Below, one piece after another: positions 52,478 through 62,041 of a stretch of 64,000 nt of DNA. Source of the stretch: Bacteroides sp. Its GTDB lineage: Bacteria; Bacteroidota; Bacteroidia; Bacteroidales; Bacteroidaceae. The translations under genes and the position numbers were made by a program. Position 1 is the first letter of the stretch. Every line of letters starts with the position of its first letter. The notes beneath the pieces are model-generated. The model saw only the letters and a program-made list of their open reading frames with translations. It ran no database searches and was not told the origin of the DNA. The stretch lies in NCBI GenBank assembly GCA_021202275.1, contig JAJQDI010000015.1, positions 286,637 to 350,636 on the forward strand, in the 5' to 3' direction.

Positions 52478-54808
52478 ATGAAAAAACTATTGTCTGCAAC
52501 TATATGTAGTCTGTGCCTACTTACCTTATCCGCACAAAATTTCCGTATCCGCGGTACAGTGTCAGAATCCGGGCAGGATGTGCCTGTTCCGTATGCTAAT
52601 ATTGTTCTACAACTCCCGGACTCTACTTTTGTCAACGGAGTTACTTCAAACACAAAAGGAGAGTTTGTACTTAGTCGCATTCCCGCCGGAAATTATCGCC
52701 TGATCGTTTCGTGCATGGGATACGAATCTACGCTGATCATACTGGACAACCTGAGCAGAAACATAGAGATCGGACACATACAACTGTCTGAAAACAGTCA
52801 CACCCTGGACGAAGTAACCATTTCCGCCGAACGGGTTGTCACCCGCATCGACCGGCAGATTGTACTCCCCTCTCCGGCACAGGTACAAGCCTCCAACACC
52901 GGGTATGACTTGCTCAACCGACTGATGCTCCCTGGTATACAAGTAAACGAAATGCAGAATTCGATCTCTTCTCTGGATGGAGGTAGCGTACAGGTACGTA
53001 TCAATAATGTGAAAGTAAGTACAGCAGAGATACTGGCCCTGCGTCCCAATGAAGTGGTACGCATTGAATATATCGACAATCCGGGTATCCGCTATGCAGA
53101 TGAGGGAGTAAGTGCCGTCATCAACTTCATTGTGAAAAGGCAAAGTTCAGGAGTCAGTGGTGGCGTCAACCTGAATAACGCGTTCACTACCGGCATGGGA
53201 AATGACAATATATACTTAAAGGCTAACAACAAACGTTCAGAATTCGGACTAAACTACTACATGAGCTACCGCGACTACAGCCAGCGCCGGATAGACGAGC
53301 AACAGCAATTCATGTTGGCCGACGGCAGCCTACGCCAACGAGACCATAAAGGTAGCAATACCCCCTTCAACTACACCTCACAGGATGTAGAGGTATCTTA
53401 CAATTTTACTGAGCCCGATAAACATGTATTCAACGCGGTAATGAGAGGTAACTTCTACAACAGTCAGCGCCGGGGATTCAGACAAACGGTCTATGAAACG
53501 GGTTTACCTGATCTGACTACTTTTCAGGACCCTAAAAACAAGATTTACACTCCGGCCATAGACCTTTATTACCAGGCCACACTGCCACGCAAGCAGTGGC
53601 TTGCCATGAATATAGTGGGTACACATATCATCGACGATTACAAACACAACTATATAGAATATTCCGATGAGTTCACACACCCGGATTCGGAATACAGATA
53701 TGCTACGGATGGAAGAAAATATTCTCTGATCGGAGAGGGTATTTACGACAAAGAATTCAGTTATTTCAAATTCACATCGGGTATCCAATACACTCAGAGT
53801 TACACGCGGAATGAATATACCGGAGATACGGAAGCACTTACGGGTATGCACAACTCCAATGCATATCTCTATGCTCAGATACAAGGAAAGCTCAGCAAAC
53901 TGGACTACTCCCTGGGTGTCGGAGGCAGCCGTCAGTCTTTTGACCAGGACGACAAAGGCTATACCTATTATACATTCCGTCCGGTGGTCAGCCTTTCACA
54001 CCCTTTATGGAAAGGGGCCAGTCTGCGATACAATTTCCGCATCACTCCTGCCCTCCCGTCCCTTTCCAACCTAAGTGGCATACGTCAGCAGGCAAATGAG
54101 ATCGAGGTGAACCTGGGAAATCCCGACCTGACCCCTTATCGCAGCTATGTCAATCAGCTTCAGCTCAACTATCAGATACCCAGACTGACTATGCGATTCG
54201 GAGCATTGTACAACTACCGGAGAAATCCCATTATGGGAGAGGTGTATCGCATAGATTATACAGACGGAAGCTATCTGTTTGAATACCATGTGAACAACCA
54301 GCGTAGCCTGTCACAGTTCAATAGCAATGGCTACCTGCAATACCAGGTGGTCCCGGATCTTCTCTCTGTATCTACATATGTGGCATTCAGCCGCTACATC
54401 AGCCGGGGTAATACCTACAATCATTACTATTCTAACTGGTTCTACAACGGGAACATCAATTTCACCAAAGGCAACTGGGCTGCTTTTGCCTATATAGGCA
54501 ATCGCTACAACAGCCTCTTCGGAGAGAACATCTATTACGGTGAAGCCTCCAGTGGTTTCAATGTAAACTACCGTATCAAAGACATCCGCCTGGGAGCAGG
54601 GATGTGGTATCCTTTCCAGGCAAGAGGATGGGTAGGCAGAGGAAGAAAAATATCCGATCTGGTGAAAGAGAGCAGCACCACATACATACGCAATAACGGA
54701 AACATGGTGACTCTTTCCTTCTCGTGGAACTTCAATTACGGACGCAAACATCAGGCCGGACAGAAGAAACTGAATAACGCCGATTATGACTCCGGAGTCG
54801 TAAAATAA
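52478..54808 (+). CDS. TonB-dependent-receptor-like outer-membrane beta-barrel protein
   Basis: A 776-residue outer-membrane protein. It has a signal peptide (LLSATICSLCLLTLSA-Q), then a carboxypeptidase-regulatory-like domain at about 22-105 (FRIRGTVSESGQDVPVPYANIVL … GEFVLSRIPAGNYRL). A plug-like domain covers about 115-220 (TLDEVTISAERVVTRIDRQIVLPS … GSVQVRINNVKV … VVRIEYIDNPGIRYADEG), and a long barrel rich in alternating aromatic residues follows. It is shorter than SusC proteins and matches the outer membrane beta-barrel family (OMP_b-brl_3 type). No SusD partner follows, so the substrate is unknown. A near-consensus promoter (TAAGATTTG, one base too wide) lies about 50 nt upstream. Confidence 0.9.
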   Translation: MKKLLSATICSLCLLTLSAQNFRIRGTVSESGQDVPVPYANIVLQLPDSTFVNGVTSNTKGEFVLSRIPAGNYRLIVSCMGYESTLIILDNLSRNIEIGHIQLSENSHTLDEVTISAERVVTRIDRQIVLPSPAQVQASNTGYDLLNRLMLPGIQVNEMQNSISSLDGGSVQVRINNVKVSTAEILALRPNEVVRIEYIDNPGIRYADEGVSAVINFIVKRQSSGVSGGVNLNNAFTTGMGNDNIYLKANNKRSEFGLNYYMSYRDYSQRRIDEQQQFMLADGSLRQRDHKGSNTPFNYTSQDVEVSYNFTEPDKHVFNAVMRGNFYNSQRRGFRQTVYETGLPDLTTFQDPKNKIYTPAIDLYYQATLPRKQWLAMNIVGTHIIDDYKHNYIEYSDEFTHPDSEYRYATDGRKYSLIGEGIYDKEFSYFKFTSGIQYTQSYTRNEYTGDTEALTGMHNSNAYLYAQIQGKLSKLDYSLGVGGSRQSFDQDDKGYTYYTFRPVVSLSHPLWKGASLRYNFRITPALPSLSNLSGIRQQANEIEVNLGNPDLTPYRSYVNQLQLNYQIPRLTMRFGALYNYRRNPIMGEVYRIDYTDGSYLFEYHVNNQRSLSQFNSNGYLQYQVVPDLLSVSTYVAFSRYISRGNTYNHYYSNWFYNGNINFTKGNWAAFAYIGNRYNSLFGENIYYGEASSGFNVNYRIKDIRLGAGMWYPFQARGWVGRGRKISDLVKESSTTYIRNNGNMVTLSFSWNFNYGRKHQAGQKKLNNADYDSGVVK

Positions 54809-54992
54809 GATCCGGTTACTTACCGGAGCGGATGAGAATTCCATGACTTTTCATCCGCCCTCACTCTTCTTCTACCGGTCTCTTACCAAACAGGAACAAC
54901 CAGCCGGACACTATCGGAACAGCAGTCCACAACCGGTTGTTTCTATTTCGTCTTGCGCCGGATTTTTTTCCGGAAGCATCTTTGTATATCGC

Positions 54993-55805
54993 TTATTTCA
55001 GCAGCCCTTCAGGATCCAGATGATCTGCTTCAATGTCTTTGAAATAACGATAAGTACCTACCTTCAATTCATATGTAGCAGCATCGTCACACACAATGAT
55101 ACCTTTCTCGTGCAGTTGCAGAGCGCTGATGGTCCACATCTGGTTGACAGAACCTTCTACTGCATGATAAAGCGCCCTGGCTTTGTTGTGTCCGTTTACA
55201 ATGATCATCACCTCACGGGCCGACAGCACAGTACCTACTCCTACAGTCAGGGCGGTTCTAGGTACTTTATTCACATCGTTGTCAAAGAAACGTGAGTTGG
55301 CAATGATGGTATCTGTAGTCAGGGTTTTCTGACGGGTACGCGACGCCAGAGAAGAACCTGGTTCATTAAAAGCAATATGTCCGTCGGGGCCAATCCCTCC
55401 CATAAACAGGTCTATCCCTCCGCACGATCTGATCTTCTCTTCATAGCGTTCACATTCGGCCTCCAGATCTGTCGCGTTACCATCCAGAAGATGGGTATTT
55501 TGAGGCTTGATATCAATGTGACTGAAGAAATTGTTCCACATAAAAGAATAATAACTTTCGGGATGCTCTTTCGGAAGCCCTACATACTCATCCATATTGA
55601 AAGTAACTACATTCTCAAAAGAAACAAGCCCTTTCTTATGGAGATCGATCAGTCCCTTATACATACCCAGCGGGGAAGAACCGGTCGGACATCCCAAGAC
55701 AAATGGTTTTTCCGCCGTTGGATTTGCTGCTTTGATCTTGGCTGCCACATAATGGGCTGCCCATCTGGAAACGGACGCGTAGTCCGGTTGGATAATTAAT
55801 CGCAT
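54993..55805 (-). CDS. nagB: Glucosamine-6-phosphate deaminase
   Basis: A 270-residue enzyme converting glucosamine-6-phosphate to fructose-6-phosphate and ammonia. Landmarks: [55 protein letters not shown] (catalytic Asp), the signature [27 protein letters not shown] and [23 protein letters not shown]. It includes no allosteric extension. It can feed amino sugars from the GH109/kinase locus and from the ROK-MFS-SIS operon into glycolysis. Confidence 0.96.
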   Translation of the reverse strand: MRLIIQPDYASVSRWAAHYVAAKIKAANPTAEKPFVLGCPTGSSPLGMYKGLIDLHKKGLVSFENVVTFNMDEYVGLPKEHPESYYSFMWNNFFSHIDIKPQNTHLLDGNATDLEAECERYEEKIRSCGGIDLFMGGIGPDGHIAFNEPGSSLASRTRQKTLTTDTIIANSRFFDNDVNKVPRTALTVGVGTVLSAREVMIIVNGHNKARALYHAVEGSVNQMWTISALQLHEKGIIVCDDAATYELKVGTYRYFKDIEADHLDPEGLLK

Positions 55806-55870
55806 GTTTGATTGTTTTTTATCAGGTTAATAAATCAGGGGGTATTTTCAAAGCCTCTTGCTAACTGTCT

Positions 55871-57076
55871 CTATATTCTGTCTTTCTTCAGTCTTTCCGC
55901 CATAGCACCAGCCAGATTGGCACACTGTGTATAAGTTGTATCTTTCATAGACTGTTTCATTTCTATCGGATCACCTATCAATTCAAAATTACCTTTGGAA
56001 GCTATTTCACCCATTTTCTTCACCGCGGTACCTGCCCAACAGAACGATCCGAATAATCCCAGATAGCGTCCTTTGATCTCACGCAGCAACAACTTGGTAA
56101 ACAAGTCTTCCACTGCCGGATACAGAGAGCCACTATAGGTCGGAGCACCAACGATCAGCCCTCTGTACCGGAATACATCCGCCAGGATATAGGAATGATT
56201 GGTACGATTCACATTATACATCACTATATTTCTGATACCCCGGGCAGACAATTCCTCCGCGATCGTCTCTGCCATCAACTCGGTATTTCCATACATAGTA
56301 CCGTAGGCAATGACTACACCCTCTTCAGCCTCATAGCGGCTCAGGCGGTCATAGATATCTATAACTTTGGGTATATTTTCTGTCCATACCGGCCCGTGCG
56401 TCGAACAGATCACAGAGATCGGCAGGTCTGCCAGTTTCTGAAGTGCTCTTTGCACAGGGCTGCCGTACTTCCCTACAATATTGGAATAGTAACGTACCAT
56501 TTCATCCCAGTAACGATCCGTGTTGATACGGCTGTCTAAAAATCCTCCATTCAACGCGCCAAAACACCCGAAACCATCACCGGCAAAAAGGATACCATGA
56601 TTCTTTTCAAAAGTCATCATCGTTTCCGGCCAATGCACCATCGGTGTCATATAGAATTTCAGGATATGCTTGCCCAAAGCCAAGAAATCCCCGTCTTTCA
56701 CCATATATTGTTCGCCCGTTACTCCGTAGAATCCTTCTATCATCCCGAATGTCTGCTTGTTACCAACGATCACAATATCCGGATAATAATGTTTGATCAG
56801 GCGGATAGATCCCGAATGATCCGGCTCCATATGGTTTATGATCAGGTAATTGATCTTACGATCACCTATGATCTCACGTATCTTACGCAGATATATCTCA
56901 AAATAACACACATCTACTGTATCAATCAAGGCGATCATATCATCGTCAATCAGATAAGAATTATAAGATACTCCATAAGGCAACGGCCACATACCTTCAA
57001 ACAGGTCTTTATGACGATCATTCACCCCTACATAATGTACGTTTCCTTTGATTATAGATTTTCTCTCCATGTTCAT
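55871..57076 (-). CDS. FprA-type flavodiiron protein
   Basis: A 401-residue A-type flavoprotein reducing O2 or NO. The N-terminal beta-lactamase-like domain holds the diiron ligands in NH82-M-E84-P-D86-H87-SG, with further His and Asp in HWPETMMTF, FAGDGFGCFG and CSTHGPVW. The flavodoxin domain is at about 255-400 (VIAYGTMYGNTELMAETIAEEL, LIVGAPTYSGSLYPAVEDLF). It protects an anaerobe from oxygen or nitric oxide. Two close ATGs (57076, 57070) are possible. Promoter TATTTTTG at 57114-57121. Confidence 0.94.
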   Translation of the reverse strand: MNMERKSIIKGNVHYVGVNDRHKDLFEGMWPLPYGVSYNSYLIDDDMIALIDTVDVCYFEIYLRKIREIIGDRKINYLIINHMEPDHSGSIRLIKHYYPDIVIVGNKQTFGMIEGFYGVTGEQYMVKDGDFLALGKHILKFYMTPMVHWPETMMTFEKNHGILFAGDGFGCFGALNGGFLDSRINTDRYWDEMVRYYSNIVGKYGSPVQRALQKLADLPISVICSTHGPVWTENIPKVIDIYDRLSRYEAEEGVVIAYGTMYGNTELMAETIAEELSARGIRNIVMYNVNRTNHSYILADVFRYRGLIVGAPTYSGSLYPAVEDLFTKLLLREIKGRYLGLFGSFCWAGTAVKKMGEIASKGNFELIGDPIEMKQSMKDTTYTQCANLAGAMAERLKKDRI

Positions 57077-57113
57077 TCGGTTTACTTGACAAATAACAGT
57101 TTATATGCACAGA

Positions 57114-57121
57114 CAAAAATA
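57114..57121 (-). promoter_or_regulatory. Possible promoter of the flavodiiron gene
   Basis: TATTTTTG on the minus strand, 38 nt upstream of the ATG at 57076. The rest of the gap up to 57307 shows nothing. Confidence 0.45.
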
Positions 57122-57307
57122 GTTATTTTTTCAGAAGAGTCTCTGTGAACACAGACCGAATTCCAATTATAATTATTTTTTTAGCTATTTAACACTGCAC
57201 TTATCTGAATAGATTCAGACATGCAGAGGATATACAACGTATTACATACTCGTTCCACCATCTTCCCTGTACGACTGAAACATTCATAAAAACGGACAAA
57301 AACAATC

Positions 57308-58228
57308 TTATACGTAATACCTACCCTGAAAAGTCCCTCTCTCTTCCATACGTTTACGCAGCTTTGCCACAAATTCATAATTCTTCAATCCCCAATCAGG
57401 AGCAATTAACAGGTCGGCAGGTGACTGAGATACAAACCGCTCTAAGATCATATCCGGCCGAAGACGCTCTACATAATCTATAACTACCTCTATATATTCA
57501 TTCAGATCAAACAGATGAAAATCTTCAGGCATCGTTTCATATTCCTGAGCCATACGAGTACCCCGGATCAGTTGTAACTGGTGCATTTTGAGGGTAGTCA
57601 ATGGTAGGTGAGAAATAGCTACTGCCTGCTGAGCGATCTCTTTCCGTGTCTCTCCGGGCAAGCCCAGGATCACATGCCCACCCGTCGGGATACCTCGTAC
57701 CACAGTTTGCTCCACCGCCCGGCAAGTATCGGCAAATGTATGTCCGCGATTGATACGTTGTAAGGTTTTGTCGGAAGTACTCTCTATCCCATATTCCACC
57801 AGTAGAAAATGAGTTTTACGAATCTCTTCCAGATAGTCCAGCAATGCTTCGGGCATACAATCGGGACGGGTACCGATCACCAATCCGACCACCCCCTCCA
57901 CAGCCAGAGCCTCCTCGTATTTACGGCAAAGCGATTTCAACTCTCCATATGTATTGGTATAGGCCTGAAAATAGGCTAAGTATTTCATCTCCGGATACTT
58001 CCGGGCAAAAAAACGCTTACCCTCCTCCAATTGAGTAGTGACAGACTTTTCCGTGCGGCAATACCCGGGATTAAATGTCTGATTGTTGCAATAAGTACAC
58101 CCTCCCCATCCTTTGATACCATCCCGGTTGGGACAAGTGAACCCGGCATTCAGAGAGATCTTCTGCACCTTATAGGGAAAATATCGCTTCAGGAAAGTAG
58201 TGAAGTCATTATAAAGAGATGTATCCAT
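57308..58228 (-). CDS. TIGR01212-type radical SAM protein (YhcC-like)
   Basis: A 306-residue radical SAM enzyme. The cluster cysteines are C32, C44 and C47, in CPNRDGIKGWGGCTYC. This spacing differs from the common CxxxCxxC and is typical of the YhcC/TIGR01212 group. GLVIGTRPDCMPEALLDYL, VEYGIESTSDKTLQRINRGH and GGHVILGLPGETRKEI follow. The group's reaction is not established to my knowledge. The start at 58228 is chosen because a longer one (58252) would overlap the promoter element at 58250. Confidence 0.9.
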   Translation of the reverse strand: MDTSLYNDFTTFLKRYFPYKVQKISLNAGFTCPNRDGIKGWGGCTYCNNQTFNPGYCRTEKSVTTQLEEGKRFFARKYPEMKYLAYFQAYTNTYGELKSLCRKYEEALAVEGVVGLVIGTRPDCMPEALLDYLEEIRKTHFLLVEYGIESTSDKTLQRINRGHTFADTCRAVEQTVVRGIPTGGHVILGLPGETRKEIAQQAVAISHLPLTTLKMHQLQLIRGTRMAQEYETMPEDFHLFDLNEYIEVVIDYVERLRPDMILERFVSQSPADLLIAPDWGLKNYEFVAKLRKRMEERGTFQGRYYV

Positions 58229-58249
58229 CCGTATATAGTTTAAAACGTT

Positions 58250-58257
58250 CAAAGATA
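58250..58257 (-). promoter_or_regulatory. Bacteroidota -7 promoter element of the radical SAM gene
   Basis: TATCTTTG on the minus strand, 21 nt upstream of the ATG at 58228. Confidence 0.6.
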
Positions 58258-58499
58258 CAATTTTCCTTTGTATGTAACAGCAGACAGAAAAAACCTGAAA
58301 AGAGCGCCCAAATTGTTAATGAACATAAAAAGGATAATTCTTTAACTGGACAAGCATTTACATGAAACCCTGTTAATAAACAAAATAACAAACCAACCTG
58401 ATACAATTTACTTATATAATTAAACATATTTTTATGGTCTGAAACTTTATTTAGATATAAATCTCCGGTTTTACAGGTAGAAAATAGGAATTAAATGCT

Positions 58500-58507
58500 T
58501 AGCTTTG
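58500..58507 (+). promoter_or_regulatory. Possible promoter of the ROK-MFS-SIS operon
   Basis: TAGCTTTG fits TAnnTTTG and lies 40 nt before the ROK gene start. The rest of the 58258-58499 gap is AT-rich and holds no gene or strong structure. Confidence 0.5.
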
Positions 58508-58547
58508 TTCTCAGACCTTGAACAAATGACCCCCTGAACTTAATACC

Positions 58548-59519
58548 ATGGCAACAATAGCACTGGACATAGGAGGAACCAAAATAGCAAGCGCTATCTT
58601 TTTCGAAGACGGTACCATGATCTTTCACCGTCGCAGGCTCCTGAAAGGCCGTACAGGCCGGGAAGTAGGACAATTGATCACTGAAATCCTGTCTTGTCAT
58701 CTGATTACCGCACACAGAAGCAAAATATCTATTGAAGGCATAGGGGTATGCGTACCCGGTATTGCAGATTCGCAAACAGGTGTGGTATGGGCTCCGAATA
58801 TTCCGGGCTGGGACAACTATCCATTATTGGAAGAGTTACGCATATGCATCCCGGACCCCGATGTAGAGATCTGTATCGACAGCGACCGTACCTGTTATAT
58901 GTATGGAGAGATGTGGCAGGGAGCAGCCAAAGCCTGTCACAGTGCCATCTTCCTGGCAGTAGGCACCGGTATCGGAGCTGGCATCATCATAGACAACCGG
59001 GTGCTCCACGGAGCAGGGGACATCATCGGGGCTACCGGCTGGATGGCTCTTCAACCTCCGTACACAAGAAATTACGAGGCTTGCGGATGCTTCGAATATT
59101 ACGCGTCCGGCAATGGGATAGGTGCACGTGCCCGTGACGCAGTACGTGCCGACAAAACGTATCGGGGCAAACTGCGGCAAAAGCCTATCACCCGCATCAA
59201 CGCGCACGATGTATTCACGGCCTACAACGAGGGCGATCCCATAGCAACGGCCATATTAGACAAAGCAGTAGAGATGTGGGGCATGGGAGCGGCCAATCTG
59301 ATAAGCCTTCTCAATCCGCAAAAGATCATCTGGGGAGGCGGAGTCTTCGGCCCGGCTACCCGGTTTATTGAAGCCATCTACCAGGAGGTGTGCAAATGGG
59401 CACAACCGCTGAGCATCCGCCAGGTAGAGTTCGTTCCGTCTCAATTATCCGGTAATGCCGGACTGATCGGTGCCGCTTATCTCATCCTAAAAAAACAGAT
59501 CGATGAAAACGTACAGTAA
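58548..59519 (+). CDS. ROK family sugar kinase/regulator
   Basis: A 323-residue ROK protein without an N-terminal DNA-binding domain, so probably a sugar kinase. The phosphate loop is ALDIGGTKIASAIF, with GVCVPGIADSQTGVVWAPNIPGW (sugar site), AVGTGIGAGIIID and LIGAAYLIL. The zinc Cys cluster of ROK kinases (CxCGxxGCxE) is reduced: the segment reads NYEACGCFEYYASG with only two Cys. It overlaps the MFS gene by 17 nt. Amino sugar or glucose-type substrates are likely but unproven. Confidence 0.9.
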   Translation: MATIALDIGGTKIASAIFFEDGTMIFHRRRLLKGRTGREVGQLITEILSCHLITAHRSKISIEGIGVCVPGIADSQTGVVWAPNIPGWDNYPLLEELRICIPDPDVEICIDSDRTCYMYGEMWQGAAKACHSAIFLAVGTGIGAGIIIDNRVLHGAGDIIGATGWMALQPPYTRNYEACGCFEYYASGNGIGARARDAVRADKTYRGKLRQKPITRINAHDVFTAYNEGDPIATAILDKAVEMWGMGAANLISLLNPQKIIWGGGVFGPATRFIEAIYQEVCKWAQPLSIRQVEFVPSQLSGNAGLIGAAYLILKKQIDENVQ

Positions 59520-60666
59520 AAATTTGGTCTTCACCGCTGCCTGCATCGGAATGTCTTTCTTCGGCATCTCCATGATCACGTTAGGTTCGGTATTGCCTTC
59601 CCTGACCATGAAACTTGAACTAAACAACCTGCAGGCAGGAGGCTTAATTACCTTTCTACCCCTTGGACTGTTGACAGGCTCAGTACTGTTTGGTCCGATT
59701 GTAGACCGCTTCGGCCATAAACTACTGTTGTTGTTGAGTTGCCTGGTAGTGCTATTGGGACTGCAAGGGATCGCTTGCTTCACCCACATTCAGCTGCTCC
59801 AACTCTCTATTGCTTGTATAGGGATCGGAGGGGGAATCCTTAACGGAGAGACCAATGCCTTAGTAGCCGATATATCCGACGAACAGGAAAAAGGTCCCCG
59901 ACTTAGCCTGTTAGGTGCTTTCTACGGAATAGGTGCACTCGGTATCCCGGTACTTCTGAGCACTCTCTCCAGATATTACTCGTTTGAAACTATCCTACAA
60001 GGTACCGGAGTGGTTTTGACTCTTTGCATCCTGTTGTGCCTGCCCATCCGCTTCCCGGCTCCCAAACAGCCACAAGGATTTCCCATCCGGGAAGCACTGG
60101 GATTGCTACGCCGGAAAAGCCTGTTGCTACTCAGTTTCATCCTTTTCTTTCAGAGCGGGATCGAAGGAGTGTGTAACAACTGGACCACTCTTTATCTCAG
60201 TCAGACTACTTCCCTCACCGTCGAACAGGCATTGGTGATACTCACCTGTATGGTAGCCGGGCTCACTGCCGCACGCTTTATACTGGTAGGCCTCTTCCGC
60301 AAGATCAGACAAGAGACAGTACTGCAAAGTAGTCTGTTGATCACTGCTACAGGTTTTGCCCTGCTGCTTTTTTCACCAGGGTTCGCGCGGGCAGCCACCG
60401 GTATGGTCCTGATCGGCGCCGGACTGGCCTCTACCTTTCCGGTGATCCTGAGTATCATCGGCGGACACTACCCCACCCTGTCGGGCACTGCTTTCAGCGT
60501 GGCATTGGTGATTGCTCTCATCGGTAATACGCTACTCAATCAGCTGACCGGACTACTCTCCCAGCATTTCGGGATACAAACCTATCCCTATACCATGCTG
60601 ATCGCTATCGTGCTGATGTTGTCACTTTTCAGATCCATTTCAACACCCAAACAAACAACTGAATAA
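59503..60666 (+). CDS. MFS transporter
   Basis: A 387-residue major-facilitator protein with about 12 transmembrane helices. The loop motif between helices 2 and 3 reads GPIVDRFGHKLLLLL, and the second half begins near LLLLSFILFFQSGIEGVCNNWTTLYLS. It resembles sugar transporters of the FucP/GlcP-like type in Bacteroidota. It sits between the ROK kinase and the SIS gene, overlapping the former by 17 nt, so it probably imports the sugar they act on. Confidence 0.9.
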   Translation: MKTYSKNLVFTAACIGMSFFGISMITLGSVLPSLTMKLELNNLQAGGLITFLPLGLLTGSVLFGPIVDRFGHKLLLLLSCLVVLLGLQGIACFTHIQLLQLSIACIGIGGGILNGETNALVADISDEQEKGPRLSLLGAFYGIGALGIPVLLSTLSRYYSFETILQGTGVVLTLCILLCLPIRFPAPKQPQGFPIREALGLLRRKSLLLLSFILFFQSGIEGVCNNWTTLYLSQTTSLTVEQALVILTCMVAGLTAARFILVGLFRKIRQETVLQSSLLITATGFALLLFSPGFARAATGMVLIGAGLASTFPVILSIIGGHYPTLSGTAFSVALVIALIGNTLLNQLTGLLSQHFGIQTYPYTMLIAIVLMLSLFRSISTPKQTTE

Positions 60667-60689
60667 TCACTATTTAAATCAAAAGACTC

Positions 60690-61451
60690 ATGTTAGCATT
60701 ACAATGGTTAGAAAACGCCCACGGCGTTATGGAAAAGATCAAAGAGACACAACTGGAAAAGATCAGAGAAGCTGCCACCGTCATGGCAGATTCTATCGAA
60801 GCCGGCAGATGGGTACATACCTTTGGCTGCGGGCATGCTACGATCCCTGTGGAAGAAATGTATCCGCGTATCGGTAGCTTCGTCGGCTTTCATCCCTTAT
60901 GTGAACTGCCACTTACCTTCTTCACCCAGATCATCGGTCAGATGGGTATCCACCAGTTCCTTTATCTGGAACGCGCGGAAGGCTACGGGACCGAGATCAT
61001 GAAAAACTACGATTTCGATTCCAGAGACTGTATCTGGATATTCTCACATACAGGCATCAATGCCGTGAATATCGACGTAGCTTTAGAAGCCAGGAGAAAA
61101 GGAATGAAAGTGATCGTATACGGTTCGGCAGGTGAATCAGCTGGCAAGACGACCCGTCACTCCTCCGGAAAGACGCTTTTCGACATTGCCGATATTGTGG
61201 TAGACTCCTGCGTTCCCCTGGTGGATGCCTCCGTACCGCTGAAAAACCACTTCGACAAAGTAGGTCCTCTCTCTACACTGGGATTCGTGACTATGGTATG
61301 GCTCACCATTACCACAGTAGCAGAGATCCTGGCCGACCGTGGTGTGCAGCTATACATCCATCCGTCTCACAATGTTCCCGGCGATACAACTGCCCGCGAA
61401 CGCTTAGACGCGGCCATCGCCGAATATCAGAAAAAAGTGAAATGCCTGTAA
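60690..61451 (+). CDS. SIS domain sugar-phosphate protein (UPF0309-like)
   Basis: A 253-residue protein with one SIS domain at about 35-180: ADSIEAGRWVHTFGCGHATIPVEEMYPRIGSF, then CIWIFSHTGINAVNIDVALEARRKGMKVIVYGSA, then the C-terminal helix with STLGFVTMVWLTITTVAEILADRG. It binds and likely isomerises phosphorylated or amino sugars. It ends the ROK-MFS-SIS operon, 23 nt after the MFS gene, and a terminator follows. Exact reaction unknown. Confidence 0.88.
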   Translation: MLALQWLENAHGVMEKIKETQLEKIREAATVMADSIEAGRWVHTFGCGHATIPVEEMYPRIGSFVGFHPLCELPLTFFTQIIGQMGIHQFLYLERAEGYGTEIMKNYDFDSRDCIWIFSHTGINAVNIDVALEARRKGMKVIVYGSAGESAGKTTRHSSGKTLFDIADIVVDSCVPLVDASVPLKNHFDKVGPLSTLGFVTMVWLTITTVAEILADRGVQLYIHPSHNVPGDTTARERLDAAIAEYQKKVKCL

Positions 61452-61493
61452 CCCCCACTGTACCGGCCTGATCCATCTATTAACTTTTCACAG

Positions 61494-61527
61494 AAGCCCG
61501 TCTCCTCCCGGATAAAGACGGGCTTTT
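61494..61527 (+). terminator. Terminator of the ROK-MFS-SIS operon
   Basis: AAGCCCGTCT pairs with AGACGGGCTT around a 12-nt loop and runs into TTTT. It is 43 nt after the stop codon. Confidence 0.88.
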
Positions 61528-61963
61528 ATTGTTTGCAATTCCTTGCTATTTTAATATATAAATACTATTTGTCGTATTGGATTTGCAGTCAATGTAATCA
61601 AAGCCTCTTACAGATTAGGGTAAGGAAAGGCATATAGAGAAGAAACGAACTACTCCCTATGCTCTTTCTGAGCATAGGGAGTACAATACAAATTAATTGT
61701 GTAAATTCTGTTTATTAGGTTAGTCATAAGCAGATCTTTGTATAATTTTAAATTAAATATATAAATCTTATAAACAAAACATTATAAATCATTTATACAA
61801 AATACAATATTTTTATTTCTTTAAAAAAATAAAAATAAATTGGTGTATCTTGAAATAAATGCTTACTTGCGTAGAAATAACAAATTAAAACTATATTTTA
61901 TAGAAAAAATTTATTTATAATAGTTCAACTGTATTAAAAGTTGCAGATGGTGCCGGAGCGGCA
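61528..61963. other. Strongly AT-rich stretch without a recognised gene
   Basis: About 430 bp markedly more AT-rich than the surrounding genes. A short palindrome CTATGCTCTTTC/TGAGCATAG lies near 61658-61678. No complete gene was seen. The composition change suggests a separate origin for 61.54-62.4 kb. Confidence 0.45.
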
Positions 61964-62041
61964 ATGGGACTTTTAGTAGGAGGTTTTATGAGCGTATTTA
62001 TGGGAACTGTAGCTTCAGTCATGTTTAATGAATGTATTTAA
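61964..62041 (+). other. Glycine-rich bacteriocin-like peptide frame
   Basis: The frame from ATG 61964 encodes 25 residues (GLLVGGFMSVFMGTVASVM…). Read upstream without a start codon to 61904 it adds VLKVADGAGAAM. The Gly/Ala-rich, membrane-active look with GxxxG spacing recalls the core of class IIb-type bacteriocins. No leader with a double-glycine site and no full start are present, so it may be a remnant. It overlaps the next gene by 14 nt. Confidence 0.3.

Noticed and set aside
57181-57378. Minus-strand 65-residue frame at the end of the radical SAM gene
   Set aside because: It overlaps the real gene in another frame and has no protein-like features.
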